In this document: positions 18,029-26,060 of the stretch, one piece after another
How the letters are laid out: each line of letters begins with the position of its first letter
Position numbering within the stretch: the stretch's first letter is position 1
From: Polynucleobacter cosmopolitanus
Lineage (GTDB): Bacteria; Pseudomonadota; Gammaproteobacteria; Burkholderiales; Burkholderiaceae
DNA length: 64,000 bases
Assembly: GCF_002224225.1 (NCBI RefSeq)
Contig: NZ_NJGG01000001.1
Coordinates: forward strand, 835,374 to 899,373
Direction of reading: 5' to 3'
Position numbers and translations under genes: made by a program
The notes under the pieces: generated by a model
The model's input: the letters and a program-made list of their open reading frames with translations, nothing else
What the model was told of the DNA's origin: nothing
Databases searched by the model: none

Positions 18029-21010
18029 ATGAGTCTGATTCGTAAAACATCACAACAAGCAGTTGCTGCTTCACGTCACTCCGCCCAAATGGTCGGTAGC
18101 TTAGCGCGCAGTTTGCAATCCGCGATCCCAATGATGGATCGTCGTACATTCCTTAAGCGCTCAGGCGTTGGTGTAGGTGTGGGTCTAGCCGCATCACAAC
18201 TAACCTTGGTGCAAAAAGCCAAAGCTTCTGCAGCAGCAAAGCTAGACGGCAAGGGCAAGATTGAAGTTAAACGTACTGTGTGTACACACTGTTCAGTTGG
18301 CTGTGCCATTGATGCAGTAGTTGAAAACGGCGTTTGGACTCGTCAAGAGCCAGTGTTTGATTCACCGATCAACTTGGGCGCACACTGCGCCAAGGGTGCG
18401 GCGATTCGTGAACACGGTCACGGTGAGTTCCGCTTGAAGTACCCAATGAAGCTTGTGAATGGCAAGTACGAGAAAATCAGCTGGGATCAAGCGCTTGACG
18501 AAATCACAGCAAAAATGAAGAGTTTGAAGAAGACTTCAGGTCCAGATTCATTGTTCTTCATCGGTTCATCAAAGTACAACAACGAGCAAGCCTACTTGCT
18601 ACGTAAGTTTGTTTCTTTCTTTGGTACAAACAACACTGACCACCAAGCGCGTATCTGTCACTCAACAACAGTGGCTGGTGTAGCGAATACTTGGGGTTAT
18701 GGCGCGATGACCAACAGCTATAACGATATGCAGAACTCTAAAGCTGCTATCTACATTGGTTCAAATGCTGCTGAAGCTCACCCAGTTTCTATGTTGCACA
18801 TGTTGCACGCTAAGGAAGCTGGTTGCAAAATGATTGTGGTTGATCCACGTTACACACGTACTGCTGCTAAAGCTGATCAATACGTGCGCATTCGTTCTGG
18901 TTCAGACATTCCATTCTTGTTTGGTGTGCTTCATCACATCTTCAAAAATGGTTGGGAAGATAAGAAATATCTTAACGACCGTGTTTACGGCATGGAAGAT
19001 GTTAAGAAGGATGTGCTTGAAAAGTGGACACCAGCAAAAGTTGAAGAAGCTTGCGGTGCAACTGAAGCTCAAGTATTCCAAGTTGCTAAGACGCTACATG
19101 AGAACCGTCCAGGAACAATCGTTTGGTGTATGGGTCAAACTCAGCACACCATCGGTAACGCGATGGTTCGTGCCTCATGTATCTTGCAATTGGCATTAGG
19201 TAACGTAGGTAAGACGGGCGGCGGTACAAACATTTTCCGCGGTCACGATAACGTTCAAGGTGCTACTGACGTAGGTCCTAACCCAGATTCATTGCCAGGC
19301 TACTATGGTTTAGCAGCAGGTTCATGGAAACATTACGCTGGCGTTTGGGATGTTGACTACGAGTGGATCAAATCTCAGTTTTCTCCAAACATGATGGAGA
19401 AATCAGGTACAACAGTTTCACGTTGGGTGGATGCTGTGCTTGAGAAGAATGAACTCATCGATCAAGACAATAACGTGAAGGGTGTGTTCTTCTGGGGCCA
19501 TGCTCCGAACTCACAAACTCGCGGTCTTGACATGAAGAAAGCCATGGACAAGTTAGAGTTGTTGGTTGTGGTTGATCCATATCCAAGTGCAACTGCTGCG
19601 ATGGCTGCAATGCAAGTAGACGGTGCTCAGGTTAACAAAGACCGTGCAGTTTATTTGTTACCTGCTTGCACACAGTTTGAAACTGTTGGTTCAGCAACTG
19701 CGTCTAACCGTTCAGTCCAATGGCGTGAAAAAGTGATTGATCCGTTATGGGAGTCAGTGCCTGACCACGTGATCATGCAAGCGATGGCTGACAAGCTTGG
19801 ATTTGGCAATGAGTTGTCTAAGAACTACAAGATGTTGAAGAGCAAGTACGCTGGTAAAGAGTGGAAAGAACCAGAAGTTGAATCCATCTTGCGTGAAATC
19901 AACAAGGCAGTATGGACAATTGGTTACACAGGGCACTCACCAGAGCGTCTAAAAGCTCACATGCGCATGATGCACGTGTTTGATGTGAAGACATTGAAGT
20001 CTAAGGGTGGTAAAGATCCAGTGACTGGTTACGATACAACTGGTGATTATTTCGGTTTGCCATGGCCTTGCTACGGTACACCTGAGATGAAGCACCCAGG
20101 TAGTCCAAATCTTTATGACACCAGCAAGCACGTGATGGATGGTGGCGGTAACTTCCGTGCAAACTTTGGTGTTGAAAGAGACGGTAAGACACTATTGGCT
20201 GAAAACGGTTCTCACTCCAAGGGCGCTGACATCAAAACTGGTTACCCAGAGTTTGATCATGCACTTGTGAAGAAACTTGGCTGGTGGGATGAGTTGACTG
20301 ATGCAGAGAAAAAAGCTGCTGAAGGTAAGAACTGGAAGACTGACGTTTCTGGTGGTTTGATACGTGTGATCATGAAGAACCACGGTTGCCATCCATTTGG
20401 TAACGCGAAGGCTCGTGCAGTTGTTTGGAACTTCCCTGATCCAATTCCACAGCACCGTGAGCCTTTGTATGGCACACGTCCTGACTTGATGGCGAAGTAC
20501 CCAACGCATGATGATAGAAAGACTGCATGGCGTCTTCCAATTCTTTACAAGTCTGTTCAAGAGAAGAATATTGCTGACAAGATGCATGAGAAGTTCCCAA
20601 TCATCCTTACCTCTGGTCGTTTGGTGGAGTACGAGGGTGGTGGTGAAGAGACTCGTGCAAACCCATGGTTGGCTGAATTGCAACAAGATAACTTTGTAGA
20701 GATCAATCCGGCAGCTGCTAACAAGCGCGGTATTCGTAACGGTGAGTATGTTTGGGTTAAATCTCCAACCGGCGCGAAGATCAAGGTGAAAGCTTTGGTG
20801 ACAGAGCGTGTTGCTGCAGATACGGCATTCATACCGTTCCACTTCTCTGGATGGTGGCAAGGTAAAGATATATTGGATGCTTATCCAAAAGGTGCTGCAC
20901 CGATCGTACGTGGTGAAGCTGTTAACACTGCAACAACATATGGTTACGACATTGTGACCATGATGCAGGAAACCAAGACAACAATTTGTCAGATTGAGAA
21001 GTTCGCTTAA
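18029..21010 (+). CDS. fdhA: Formate dehydrogenase catalytic (alpha) subunit, Cys type
   Basis: A 993-residue molybdopterin oxidoreductase that oxidises formate to CO2 in the periplasm. An unusually long N-region precedes the twin-arginine motif MDRRTFLKRSG near residues 36-46, so it is Tat-exported. A 4Fe-4S site CTHCSVGC starts near residue 85, with the fourth Cys in GAHCAKGA. The Mo/W ligand position is Cys210 in ARICHSTTV, where E. coli FdnG has selenocysteine; there is no in-frame TGA. The C-terminal dinucleotide-binding domain holds TSGRLVEYEGGGEETRANPWLAELQ. Codon use is strongly biased, suggesting high expression. The FeS subunit gene follows 25 bp later. Confidence 0.95.
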   Translation: MSLIRKTSQQAVAASRHSAQMVGSLARSLQSAIPMMDRRTFLKRSGVGVGVGLAASQLTLVQKAKASAAAKLDGKGKIEVKRTVCTHCSVGCAIDAVVENGVWTRQEPVFDSPINLGAHCAKGAAIREHGHGEFRLKYPMKLVNGKYEKISWDQALDEITAKMKSLKKTSGPDSLFFIGSSKYNNEQAYLLRKFVSFFGTNNTDHQARICHSTTVAGVANTWGYGAMTNSYNDMQNSKAAIYIGSNAAEAHPVSMLHMLHAKEAGCKMIVVDPRYTRTAAKADQYVRIRSGSDIPFLFGVLHHIFKNGWEDKKYLNDRVYGMEDVKKDVLEKWTPAKVEEACGATEAQVFQVAKTLHENRPGTIVWCMGQTQHTIGNAMVRASCILQLALGNVGKTGGGTNIFRGHDNVQGATDVGPNPDSLPGYYGLAAGSWKHYAGVWDVDYEWIKSQFSPNMMEKSGTTVSRWVDAVLEKNELIDQDNNVKGVFFWGHAPNSQTRGLDMKKAMDKLELLVVVDPYPSATAAMAAMQVDGAQVNKDRAVYLLPACTQFETVGSATASNRSVQWREKVIDPLWESVPDHVIMQAMADKLGFGNELSKNYKMLKSKYAGKEWKEPEVESILREINKAVWTIGYTGHSPERLKAHMRMMHVFDVKTLKSKGGKDPVTGYDTTGDYFGLPWPCYGTPEMKHPGSPNLYDTSKHVMDGGGNFRANFGVERDGKTLLAENGSHSKGADIKTGYPEFDHALVKKLGWWDELTDAEKKAAEGKNWKTDVSGGLIRVIMKNHGCHPFGNAKARAVVWNFPDPIPQHREPLYGTRPDLMAKYPTHDDRKTAWRLPILYKSVQEKNIADKMHEKFPIILTSGRLVEYEGGGEETRANPWLAELQQDNFVEINPAAANKRGIRNGEYVWVKSPTGAKIKVKALVTERVAADTAFIPFHFSGWWQGKDILDAYPKGAAPIVRGEAVNTATTYGYDIVTMMQETKTTICQIEKFA

Positions 21011-21035
21011 TAGCGGCGGAATTTAGGAGACGATA

Positions 21036-21665
21036 ATGGCAAGAATGAAATTTATCTGCGATTCAGAGCGCTGCATTGAGTGTAATGGTTGTGTAACAGC
21101 GTGTAAGAATGAGCATGAGGTACCTTGGGGCGTTAATCGCCGTCGTGTTGTAACAATTAACGATGGTGTGATTGGCGCAGAAAAATCAATCTCAGTAGCA
21201 TGTATGCATTGTTCAGATGCACCATGTATGGCTGTATGTCCAGTAGATTGCTTCTACAGAACTGATGAAGGTGTAGTGCTTCACGATAAAGATATCTGTA
21301 TCGGTTGCGGCTACTGTTCATATGCATGCCCATTCGGCGCGCCACAGTTCCCAAGCGCTGGCACATTTGGCCTACGTGGAAAAATGGACAAGTGCACATT
21401 CTGTGCTGGTGGTCCTGAGAAGAACGGTACTCAAGCAGAGTTTGAGAAGTACGGACGTAACCGCCTATCAGAAGGTAAGTTACCAGCCTGTGCTGAGATG
21501 TGTTCTACCAAAGCTTTGATTGGTGGTGATGGCGATGTGGTTGCAGATATTTTCCGCAATCGTGTTGTTAAGCGTCAATCAAATGGTAAAGCAGCTGGCG
21601 CCAACGTATTTGGTTGGGGTACTGCTTACGGTAAACCACAACAAGCTCCAGGAAAAAAATCATGA
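21036..21665 (+). CDS. fdhB: Formate dehydrogenase iron-sulfur (beta) subunit
   Basis: A 209-residue four-cluster ferredoxin. Cysteine groups in order are CIECNGCVTAC near residue 13, CMHCSDAPCMAVCP, CIGCGYCSYACP, and CTFCAGG with CAEMC. This is the standard four 4Fe-4S wire that passes electrons from the catalytic subunit to the cytochrome b. No transmembrane anchor or signal is present; it is presumably exported together with the Tat-borne catalytic subunit. GGAG precedes the ATG. The stop overlaps the lipoprotein start by 4 bp. Confidence 0.94.
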   Translation: MARMKFICDSERCIECNGCVTACKNEHEVPWGVNRRRVVTINDGVIGAEKSISVACMHCSDAPCMAVCPVDCFYRTDEGVVLHDKDICIGCGYCSYACPFGAPQFPSAGTFGLRGKMDKCTFCAGGPEKNGTQAEFEKYGRNRLSEGKLPACAEMCSTKALIGGDGDVVADIFRNRVVKRQSNGKAAGANVFGWGTAYGKPQQAPGKKS

Positions 21666-21895
21666 TTAAAAGAATTTCTTTAACTGCAGCTTTGATCGCA
21701 ACAACATTCACGCTTGGGGCATGTTCTGAAGTCCCTCAGACTGTTGTTGCAGCTAAAAAAGGTGATGAAAAAGCCTATGTAGCTGCTGACAACAAGTATG
21801 TTGAAAAAGGTTGGACTTCGGGCGATCAGGTTACTTGGGAAAAGCAACTTAAGACTCGCAGTCAAGGTCAAGACGATTACGTTAAAGCTAAGTAA
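21662..21895 (+). CDS. Small lipoprotein in the formate dehydrogenase operon
   Basis: A 77-residue protein with a lipoprotein signal: MIKR, hydrophobic core, lipobox LGAC (Cys at residue 21). The mature part is hydrophilic and Lys/Asp-rich (AYVAADNKYVEKGWTSGDQVTWEKQL), with no known fold. It overlaps fdhB by 4 bp and precedes the cytochrome b gene by 26 bp, so it is probably made with the complex. It might tether or cap the enzyme at the membrane; that is inference from position. I do not recognise the family. Confidence 0.78.
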   Translation: MIKRISLTAALIATTFTLGACSEVPQTVVAAKKGDEKAYVAADNKYVEKGWTSGDQVTWEKQLKTRSQGQDDYVKAK

Positions 21896-21921
21896 GTTAC
21901 TCGAGTAATTTAGGAGATAGT

Positions 21922-22965
21922 ATGAGAATTACAATAAGAAACTTACTCGCCAGCGTTGTACTTTCTGTAACAGCTTCAGTGGCATTTGCGCAGGGGGCAG
22001 CTCCTGCCGCAAAGCCACAAGTTGAGTCTGTGAATATTTTGGAAGTAAGTAAAGATGTTCAAGCCCAACGAGAGGCCGGCGAAAACAAACCTGGTAGCAA
22101 TCAACCAATCTGGAAAAATGCTAACTCTGATGTAGCTCACACAGTTAACTTTCCTAACAAGGAAATGGGTGTACTTATTCAGAAGTCTGGTCAGCAATGG
22201 CGCCTTATCCGTAACGGTGTGATCACTGTATGGGGCGGTTGGTTATTGGTGCTCATGGCTGGTTTGATTACAACAGTGTTTGTGATCAAAGGTCAGATTA
22301 AGTTGCATGAGCCAAAGACTGGAAGGTTGTTAAAGCGCTTTACAAGTCTAGAAAGATTTTCACACTGGTTAATGGCGTTCAGCTTCTTGGCGCTTGCATT
22401 TACAGGTATCTTTATTCTATGGGGCAAGTTCTTCTTGTTACCAATCATGGGTGGTGCTGCTTACGGCGCATTCTTGTTGGTGATGAAGAATATCCATAAC
22501 TTCACTGGTCCTTTGTTCACAGCAAGTATCCTTTTATTCTTCGTCTTGTACGTTAAAGACAATATTCCGAATAAAGGCGACTTAACTTGGATCGCTTCAT
22601 TTGGCGGATTATTGTCAGGTAAGCACATCCCATCTCACCGCTTCAATGCTGGTGAAAAGATTTGGTTCTGGGGTGGTGTAACAGTTCTTGGTTTAATTGT
22701 TTCAGCTTCAGGCTGGGTGTTAGACATGATTGTGCCAATCCCTGGTATTGAATACTGGCGTGGCACTATGCAGTTAGCTCACATTGTTCATGCTGTTGCC
22801 GCAATCATCATGACTGTCATGGCCATGGGTCACATCTATGTCGGTTCAATCGGCATGGAAGGTGCATTGCAAGGCATGAAGACTGGTTACGTTGACGAAG
22901 CTTGGGGCAAAGAGCACCATGAACTTTGGTATGACGATATGAAATCTGGAAAAATAAAATCATAG
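21922..22965 (+). CDS. fdhC: Formate dehydrogenase cytochrome b556 (gamma) subunit
   Basis: A 347-residue protein with a cleavable signal (ends SVAFA). A periplasmic segment of about 85 residues follows, then one membrane helix near 105-125 and a four-helix FdnI-type cytochrome b domain. The conserved ERFSHWLMAFSFLALAFTGIFIL contains a likely haem histidine; further candidate histidines are in KNIHNFTGP and LAHIVHAVAAI. It anchors the complex and passes electrons from the FeS subunit to quinone. Ribosome site GGAG precedes the ATG. The long N-terminal extension is larger than in E. coli FdnI (217) and common in the betaproteobacterial type. Confidence 0.92.
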   Translation: MRITIRNLLASVVLSVTASVAFAQGAAPAAKPQVESVNILEVSKDVQAQREAGENKPGSNQPIWKNANSDVAHTVNFPNKEMGVLIQKSGQQWRLIRNGVITVWGGWLLVLMAGLITTVFVIKGQIKLHEPKTGRLLKRFTSLERFSHWLMAFSFLALAFTGIFILWGKFFLLPIMGGAAYGAFLLVMKNIHNFTGPLFTASILLFFVLYVKDNIPNKGDLTWIASFGGLLSGKHIPSHRFNAGEKIWFWGGVTVLGLIVSASGWVLDMIVPIPGIEYWRGTMQLAHIVHAVAAIIMTVMAMGHIYVGSIGMEGALQGMKTGYVDEAWGKEHHELWYDDMKSGKIKS

Positions 22966-22985
22966 ATCCAAGAAAAGAGACAATT

Positions 22986-23297
22986 ATGAAAAAACTTTCA
23001 CTACTATTAGTCACATTATTAAGCTCTGGTTTCGTTTTTGCTAAGTTACCAGCTCCAACACCGGAAGCTGCCGCTGCTGCTGACTTGGCCAAAGCAAGAA
23101 CTGCACACGGTGACAAAGTTGGCGCATATCAACTTTGCAAGTCACAAAATGAAGTGGCTAACAAGTACAAAAAAGCTGGTGCTCCTGCACCTGCTGCTTG
23201 TGTGAACCCTGGCCCATTTGTTGCTCCTACAGCAGCTCCTGCACCAGCACCAGCTCCGGCTCCAGCTCCAGCTGCTGCACCAGCGGCTAAAAAGTAA
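22986..23297 (+). CDS. Exported Ala/Pro-rich protein in the formate dehydrogenase operon
   Basis: A 103-residue protein with a signal peptide (cleavage near GFVFA). A mature core of about 55 residues has two cysteines (YQLCKSQNEVANKY; PAACVNPGPF), and the C-terminal tail is made of Ala-Pro repeats ending in AAKK. The tail looks like a flexible periplasmic linker. It is the last structural gene before a terminator, 20 bp after the cytochrome b gene. The two cysteines could form a disulfide. I cannot assign a function. Confidence 0.75.
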   Translation: MKKLSLLLVTLLSSGFVFAKLPAPTPEAAAAADLAKARTAHGDKVGAYQLCKSQNEVANKYKKAGAPAPAACVNPGPFVAPTAAPAPAPAPAPAPAAAPAAKK

Positions 23298-23313
23298 TTA
23301 GCTTTAAAAACCT

Positions 23314-23349
23314 AATCAGTAACTAAGTTATCTTAGTTACTGATTTTTT
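23314..23349 (+). terminator. Intrinsic terminator ending the structural formate dehydrogenase operon
   Basis: A perfect stem of about 14 bp (23314-23327 with 23332-23345) has a 4-nt loop and a T run. It lies 17 bp after the Ala/Pro-rich gene. fdhD begins 18 bp later with a GTG, so fdhD needs read-through or a promoter within the hairpin region. Confidence 0.85.
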
Positions 23350-23366
23350 ATTTTAAAGAGCATAAA

Positions 23367-24200
23367 GTGGTTAAATTATCCAAAGCCGTCGCGCCCTTGA
23401 TTCATGAAGTCAAAGTAGTGGATGAGCAGGGTCGTGAGAAACTTATTCATGTCCCTGGTGAGCGACCGCTCACTATTTATTTAGATAAAAAAGAATTGGT
23501 CACCCTCATGACACTTGGGGGAGCGCCAGAGGCGTTGATTTTGGGTTACTTGCGCAATCAACGCTTAGTACCCTCCATTGATTACATCGAGAGTATTCAG
23601 GTGGATTGGGACACAGAGTCAGCTGCCGTGACCACCAAGGGAAACACAGTTGATATTGAAGAAAAAACCAGTCGCAGAGTTGTGACAACCGGTTGCGGTC
23701 AGGGAACTATCTTTGGCGGAATCATGGATGACATTGATTCTATTCAGTTACCAATTAAAGCAGAAATAACAAAGCCGGCAATTTATGAAATCATTGACCA
23801 TATTAGAACCAGGTCATCGATATACAAGCAAGCAGGCTCTGTTCATGCTTGCGCCGTGTTTAAAAATAATGGGCAAAGCGTTGAGTTATTGCATTTCATT
23901 GAAGACGTGGGTCGTCATAATGCCGTTGATTCAATCGCTGGGTTGATGTGGCTTGATGAACAATCTGGTGAAGATTTAATTTTTTACACAACTGGCAGAT
24001 TAACTTCCGAGATGGTGATCAAGGGTGCGCAAATGGGCATCCCATTTTTATTGTCACGCTCAGGCGTAACAGCGATGGGTTTAGAGATGGCAAACAAGGT
24101 CAACATGACATTGTTCGGGCGTTGTAGTGGTCAGCATTATTTAATATACAGTGGCGTTAATCGAGTAAATACAAAGGAAGTAAATGTTCATACCGCGTGA
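23367..24200 (+). CDS. fdhD: Formate dehydrogenase sulfurtransferase FdhD
   Basis: A 277-residue FdhD that moves sulfur from IscS to the bis-MGD cofactor of formate dehydrogenase. The start is GTG 23367 after an aaagag ribosome site. Conserved blocks are GERPLTIYLD, the loop TTGCGQGTIFGG (Cys110), VHACAVFKN, FIEDVGRHNAVDSIAG and FYTTGRLTSEMVIKGAQMGIPFLLSRSG. E. coli FdhD has CGLCG in the loop; here only the first Cys remains (CGQG). It overlaps mobA by 17 bp, so cofactor synthesis and sulfuration are coupled. Confidence 0.93.
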   Translation: MVKLSKAVAPLIHEVKVVDEQGREKLIHVPGERPLTIYLDKKELVTLMTLGGAPEALILGYLRNQRLVPSIDYIESIQVDWDTESAAVTTKGNTVDIEEKTSRRVVTTGCGQGTIFGGIMDDIDSIQLPIKAEITKPAIYEIIDHIRTRSSIYKQAGSVHACAVFKNNGQSVELLHFIEDVGRHNAVDSIAGLMWLDEQSGEDLIFYTTGRLTSEMVIKGAQMGIPFLLSRSGVTAMGLEMANKVNMTLFGRCSGQHYLIYSGVNRVNTKEVNVHTA

Positions 24201-24780
24201 TGTGATTTCTGGTCTGGTGCTGTCTGGCGGTCAAGGTCGTCGTATGGGCGGCACTGATAAGGGCTTGCAGCCGTTCAAGGGTGCACCCATGGCGATGCAC
24301 ACCATCATGCGTTTAGAGCCTCAAGTAGATGTTGTGAAAATAAATGCTAATCGCAATTTGGCAGCTTACGAATCACTTGGAGTTTCTGTTTTGCCGGATG
24401 TGATTGGTGATTTTGCAGGCCCTCTAGCAGGTTTCCAGGCTGGCTTGGAAAACTGCGAGCATCCATACTTGGTGACAGTGCCTTGTGATTCTCCAAGATT
24501 CCCGATGGATTTGGTTGAGAAACTATCAGAAGCATTAATCATTCAGGATTTAGATTTGGCCTATGCTGCCACCATGGAAAATGGTGAGTTAAGAACTCAC
24601 CCAGTATTTGCTTTAATGAAGTCTTCTGTCACTGATTCTCTGCTGCCATTTTTATCTGGGGGCGGACGCAAGATTGATAAGTGGTTTGAAAGTATGAAAA
24701 CAAACTACGTGGTATTCGATGATGTTGCTGCTTTTGCCAATGTGAATACCGTGGAAGAGCTACGGGCACTGCAAGGTTAA
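24184..24780 (+). CDS. mobA: Molybdenum cofactor guanylyltransferase MobA
   Basis: A 198-residue nucleotidyltransferase that adds GMP to Mo-molybdopterin to make the guanine dinucleotide cofactor needed by the formate dehydrogenase. The nucleotide-binding loop is LVLSGGQGRRMGGTDKGLQPFKG near residues 12-34. LPDVIGDFAGPLAGFQAGLE and TVPCDSPRFP follow, the latter carrying the metal-binding Asp. The start lies 17 bp inside fdhD; no later ATG keeps the leading strand. Length matches E. coli MobA (194). Confidence 0.93.
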   Translation: MFIPRDVISGLVLSGGQGRRMGGTDKGLQPFKGAPMAMHTIMRLEPQVDVVKINANRNLAAYESLGVSVLPDVIGDFAGPLAGFQAGLENCEHPYLVTVPCDSPRFPMDLVEKLSEALIIQDLDLAYAATMENGELRTHPVFALMKSSVTDSLLPFLSGGGRKIDKWFESMKTNYVVFDDVAAFANVNTVEELRALQG

Positions 24781-24783
24781 GCA

Positions 24784-25158
24784 TTGAAGCGATTAATTTT
24801 GCAGCTTTGGCGCACCAGCGCTGATCAGCCAAATCTTGCAGTAACACCATTTTTAATGGCTTCCACTGCAGCTGCAATCAACTTCGACGTTGAAATCCAT
24901 GCGATTGGCGCGAGTGTCGACTTATTCATCAAAGCCAACCCCAAGAATCAGCAAATCGTTACGCCATCCAATCGTCCTTTATCTGCTTTTGTTGAGGATG
25001 CTATTCGAACAGGTGTAAAGATCAAGGTTTGCAGCACTGCTTTAAGAGATAGACAATTAGAGCTTGGTGACTTGGTTGAAGGAGTGACTGAGGTGATTGG
25101 GATGGTGACCATGATTGACCTTGCTACTAATTCAAATACCACCGTTTTTACCTATTAA
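24784..25158 (+). CDS. DsrE-like small protein
   Basis: A 124-residue protein with a probable TTG start (24784), 4 bp after mobA. The fold pattern looks DsrE/F-like: a first strand RLILQLW, a helix with PFLMASTAAAINFDVEIHAIG, and a central strand VDLFIKA. SAFVEDAIRTGVKIKVCSTALRD then matches the stretch where sulfur-relay members carry a reactive Cys (here Cys near residue 82). Position after fdhD-mobA suggests a link to sulfuration or the Mo/W cofactor, but this is inference. A distant DsrE-type sulfur carrier is my best guess. Confidence 0.6.
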   Translation: MKRLILQLWRTSADQPNLAVTPFLMASTAAAINFDVEIHAIGASVDLFIKANPKNQQIVTPSNRPLSAFVEDAIRTGVKIKVCSTALRDRQLELGDLVEGVTEVIGMVTMIDLATNSNTTVFTY

Positions 25159-25246
25159 GCGAAGCGTTAGAGGCGGTGTCTCATAAAGAACTGGGCGGGG
25201 CACCTGAAAACATGCAATCCTACCCAGATATGTCAAAATAGAGTTT

Positions 25247-25816
25247 ATGACTATTAAATCTGACCGCTGGATCCGCCGTATGTGCGAAGAGCACGATATG
25301 ATTTCCCCATTTGAGCCAGGCCAAGTCCGCCAGTCTCCTGAGGGTCAAAAAATCGTGAGTTATGGCACATCAAGTTATGGCTATGACATTCGTTGTGCAA
25401 ACGAATTTAAGATTTTCACCAATATCAATAGCACCATCGTTGATCCAAAGAATTTTGACGATAAATCCTTTGTTGATTTTAAGGGCGATGTTTGCATCAT
25501 TCCTCCCAACTCATTCGCCTTGGCGCGCACGGTTGAGTATTTCAAGATTCCAAGAAGTGTCTTAACTGTTTGTTTGGGCAAGAGCACCTACGCTCGTTGC
25601 GGCATCATTGTGAACGTCACTCCTTTTGAGCCAGAGTGGGAAGGTTATGTGACATTGGAGTTCTCAAATACAACACCATTGCCAGCAAAGATTTACGCAG
25701 GCGAAGGATGTGCTCAGGTCTTGTTCTTTGAGAGCGATGAGATTTGTGAAGTGTCTTACAAAGACCGTGGTGGCAAATACCAAGGTCAAGTCGGCGTTAC
25801 CTTACCAAAAACCTAA
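25247..25816 (+). CDS. dcd: dCTP deaminase
   Basis: A 189-residue trimeric enzyme that deaminates dCTP to dUTP for thymidylate synthesis. It starts [28 protein letters not shown]. The catalytic and nucleotide-binding stretch is [71 protein letters not shown] holds the catalytic Glu. Length is standard. It begins 88 bp after the DsrE-like gene; that gap holds no recognisable feature. A terminator lies 60 bp downstream. Confidence 0.96.
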   Translation: MTIKSDRWIRRMCEEHDMISPFEPGQVRQSPEGQKIVSYGTSSYGYDIRCANEFKIFTNINSTIVDPKNFDDKSFVDFKGDVCIIPPNSFALARTVEYFKIPRSVLTVCLGKSTYARCGIIVNVTPFEPEWEGYVTLEFSNTTPLPAKIYAGEGCAQVLFFESDEICEVSYKDRGGKYQGQVGVTLPKT

Positions 25817-25874
25817 ACAAGCCACATAAAGCGCCTAAAAGCCTGCAGAGGCTTATTTAGTATGAGCAGTACTC

Positions 25875-25899
25875 AAAGCACCTAAATAGGTGCTTTTTT
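25875..25899 (+). terminator. Intrinsic terminator after dcd
   Basis: A 9-bp stem (25875-25883 with 25888-25896) with loop AAAT is followed by TTTTT. It ends the dcd transcript. The remaining stretch to 26060 is AT-rich and should hold the decarboxylase promoter. Confidence 0.82.
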
Positions 25900-26017
25900 A
25901 ATTGATTTTTCTGTCCATTCAAGGGTTGAATGACTACACTAACCCTCTGGGGCTTATTTTTGTTGAAATAAATTCAGCGAAATATTCGTTTTATCGATAT
26001 AGTCACGTTTTTAAGAA

Positions 26018-26042
26018 AAAACCCCATTGTTTTTGAGGGGTT
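26018..26042 (+). other. Leader hairpin before the basic amino-acid decarboxylase
   Basis: A 6-bp C/G-rich stem (aacccc at 26020-26025 with ggggtt at 26037-26042) lies about 20 bp before the start codon, just upstream of the ribosome site agggag. No T run follows, so it is not a standard terminator. It may set mRNA stability or translation. Confidence 0.4.
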
Positions 26043-26060
26043 GCTAGGTAGGGAGTTGCT

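Noticed and set aside
18656-18658. Selenocysteine codon in the formate dehydrogenase
   Set aside because: The ligand position (residue 210) is TGT (Cys), not TGA, so no SECIS element is needed.
20192-20860. 222-codon open frame on the minus strand inside fdhA
   Set aside because: Shadow of a strongly biased real gene; composition is odd (His, Thr, Cys and Leu rich) and no family pattern is visible.
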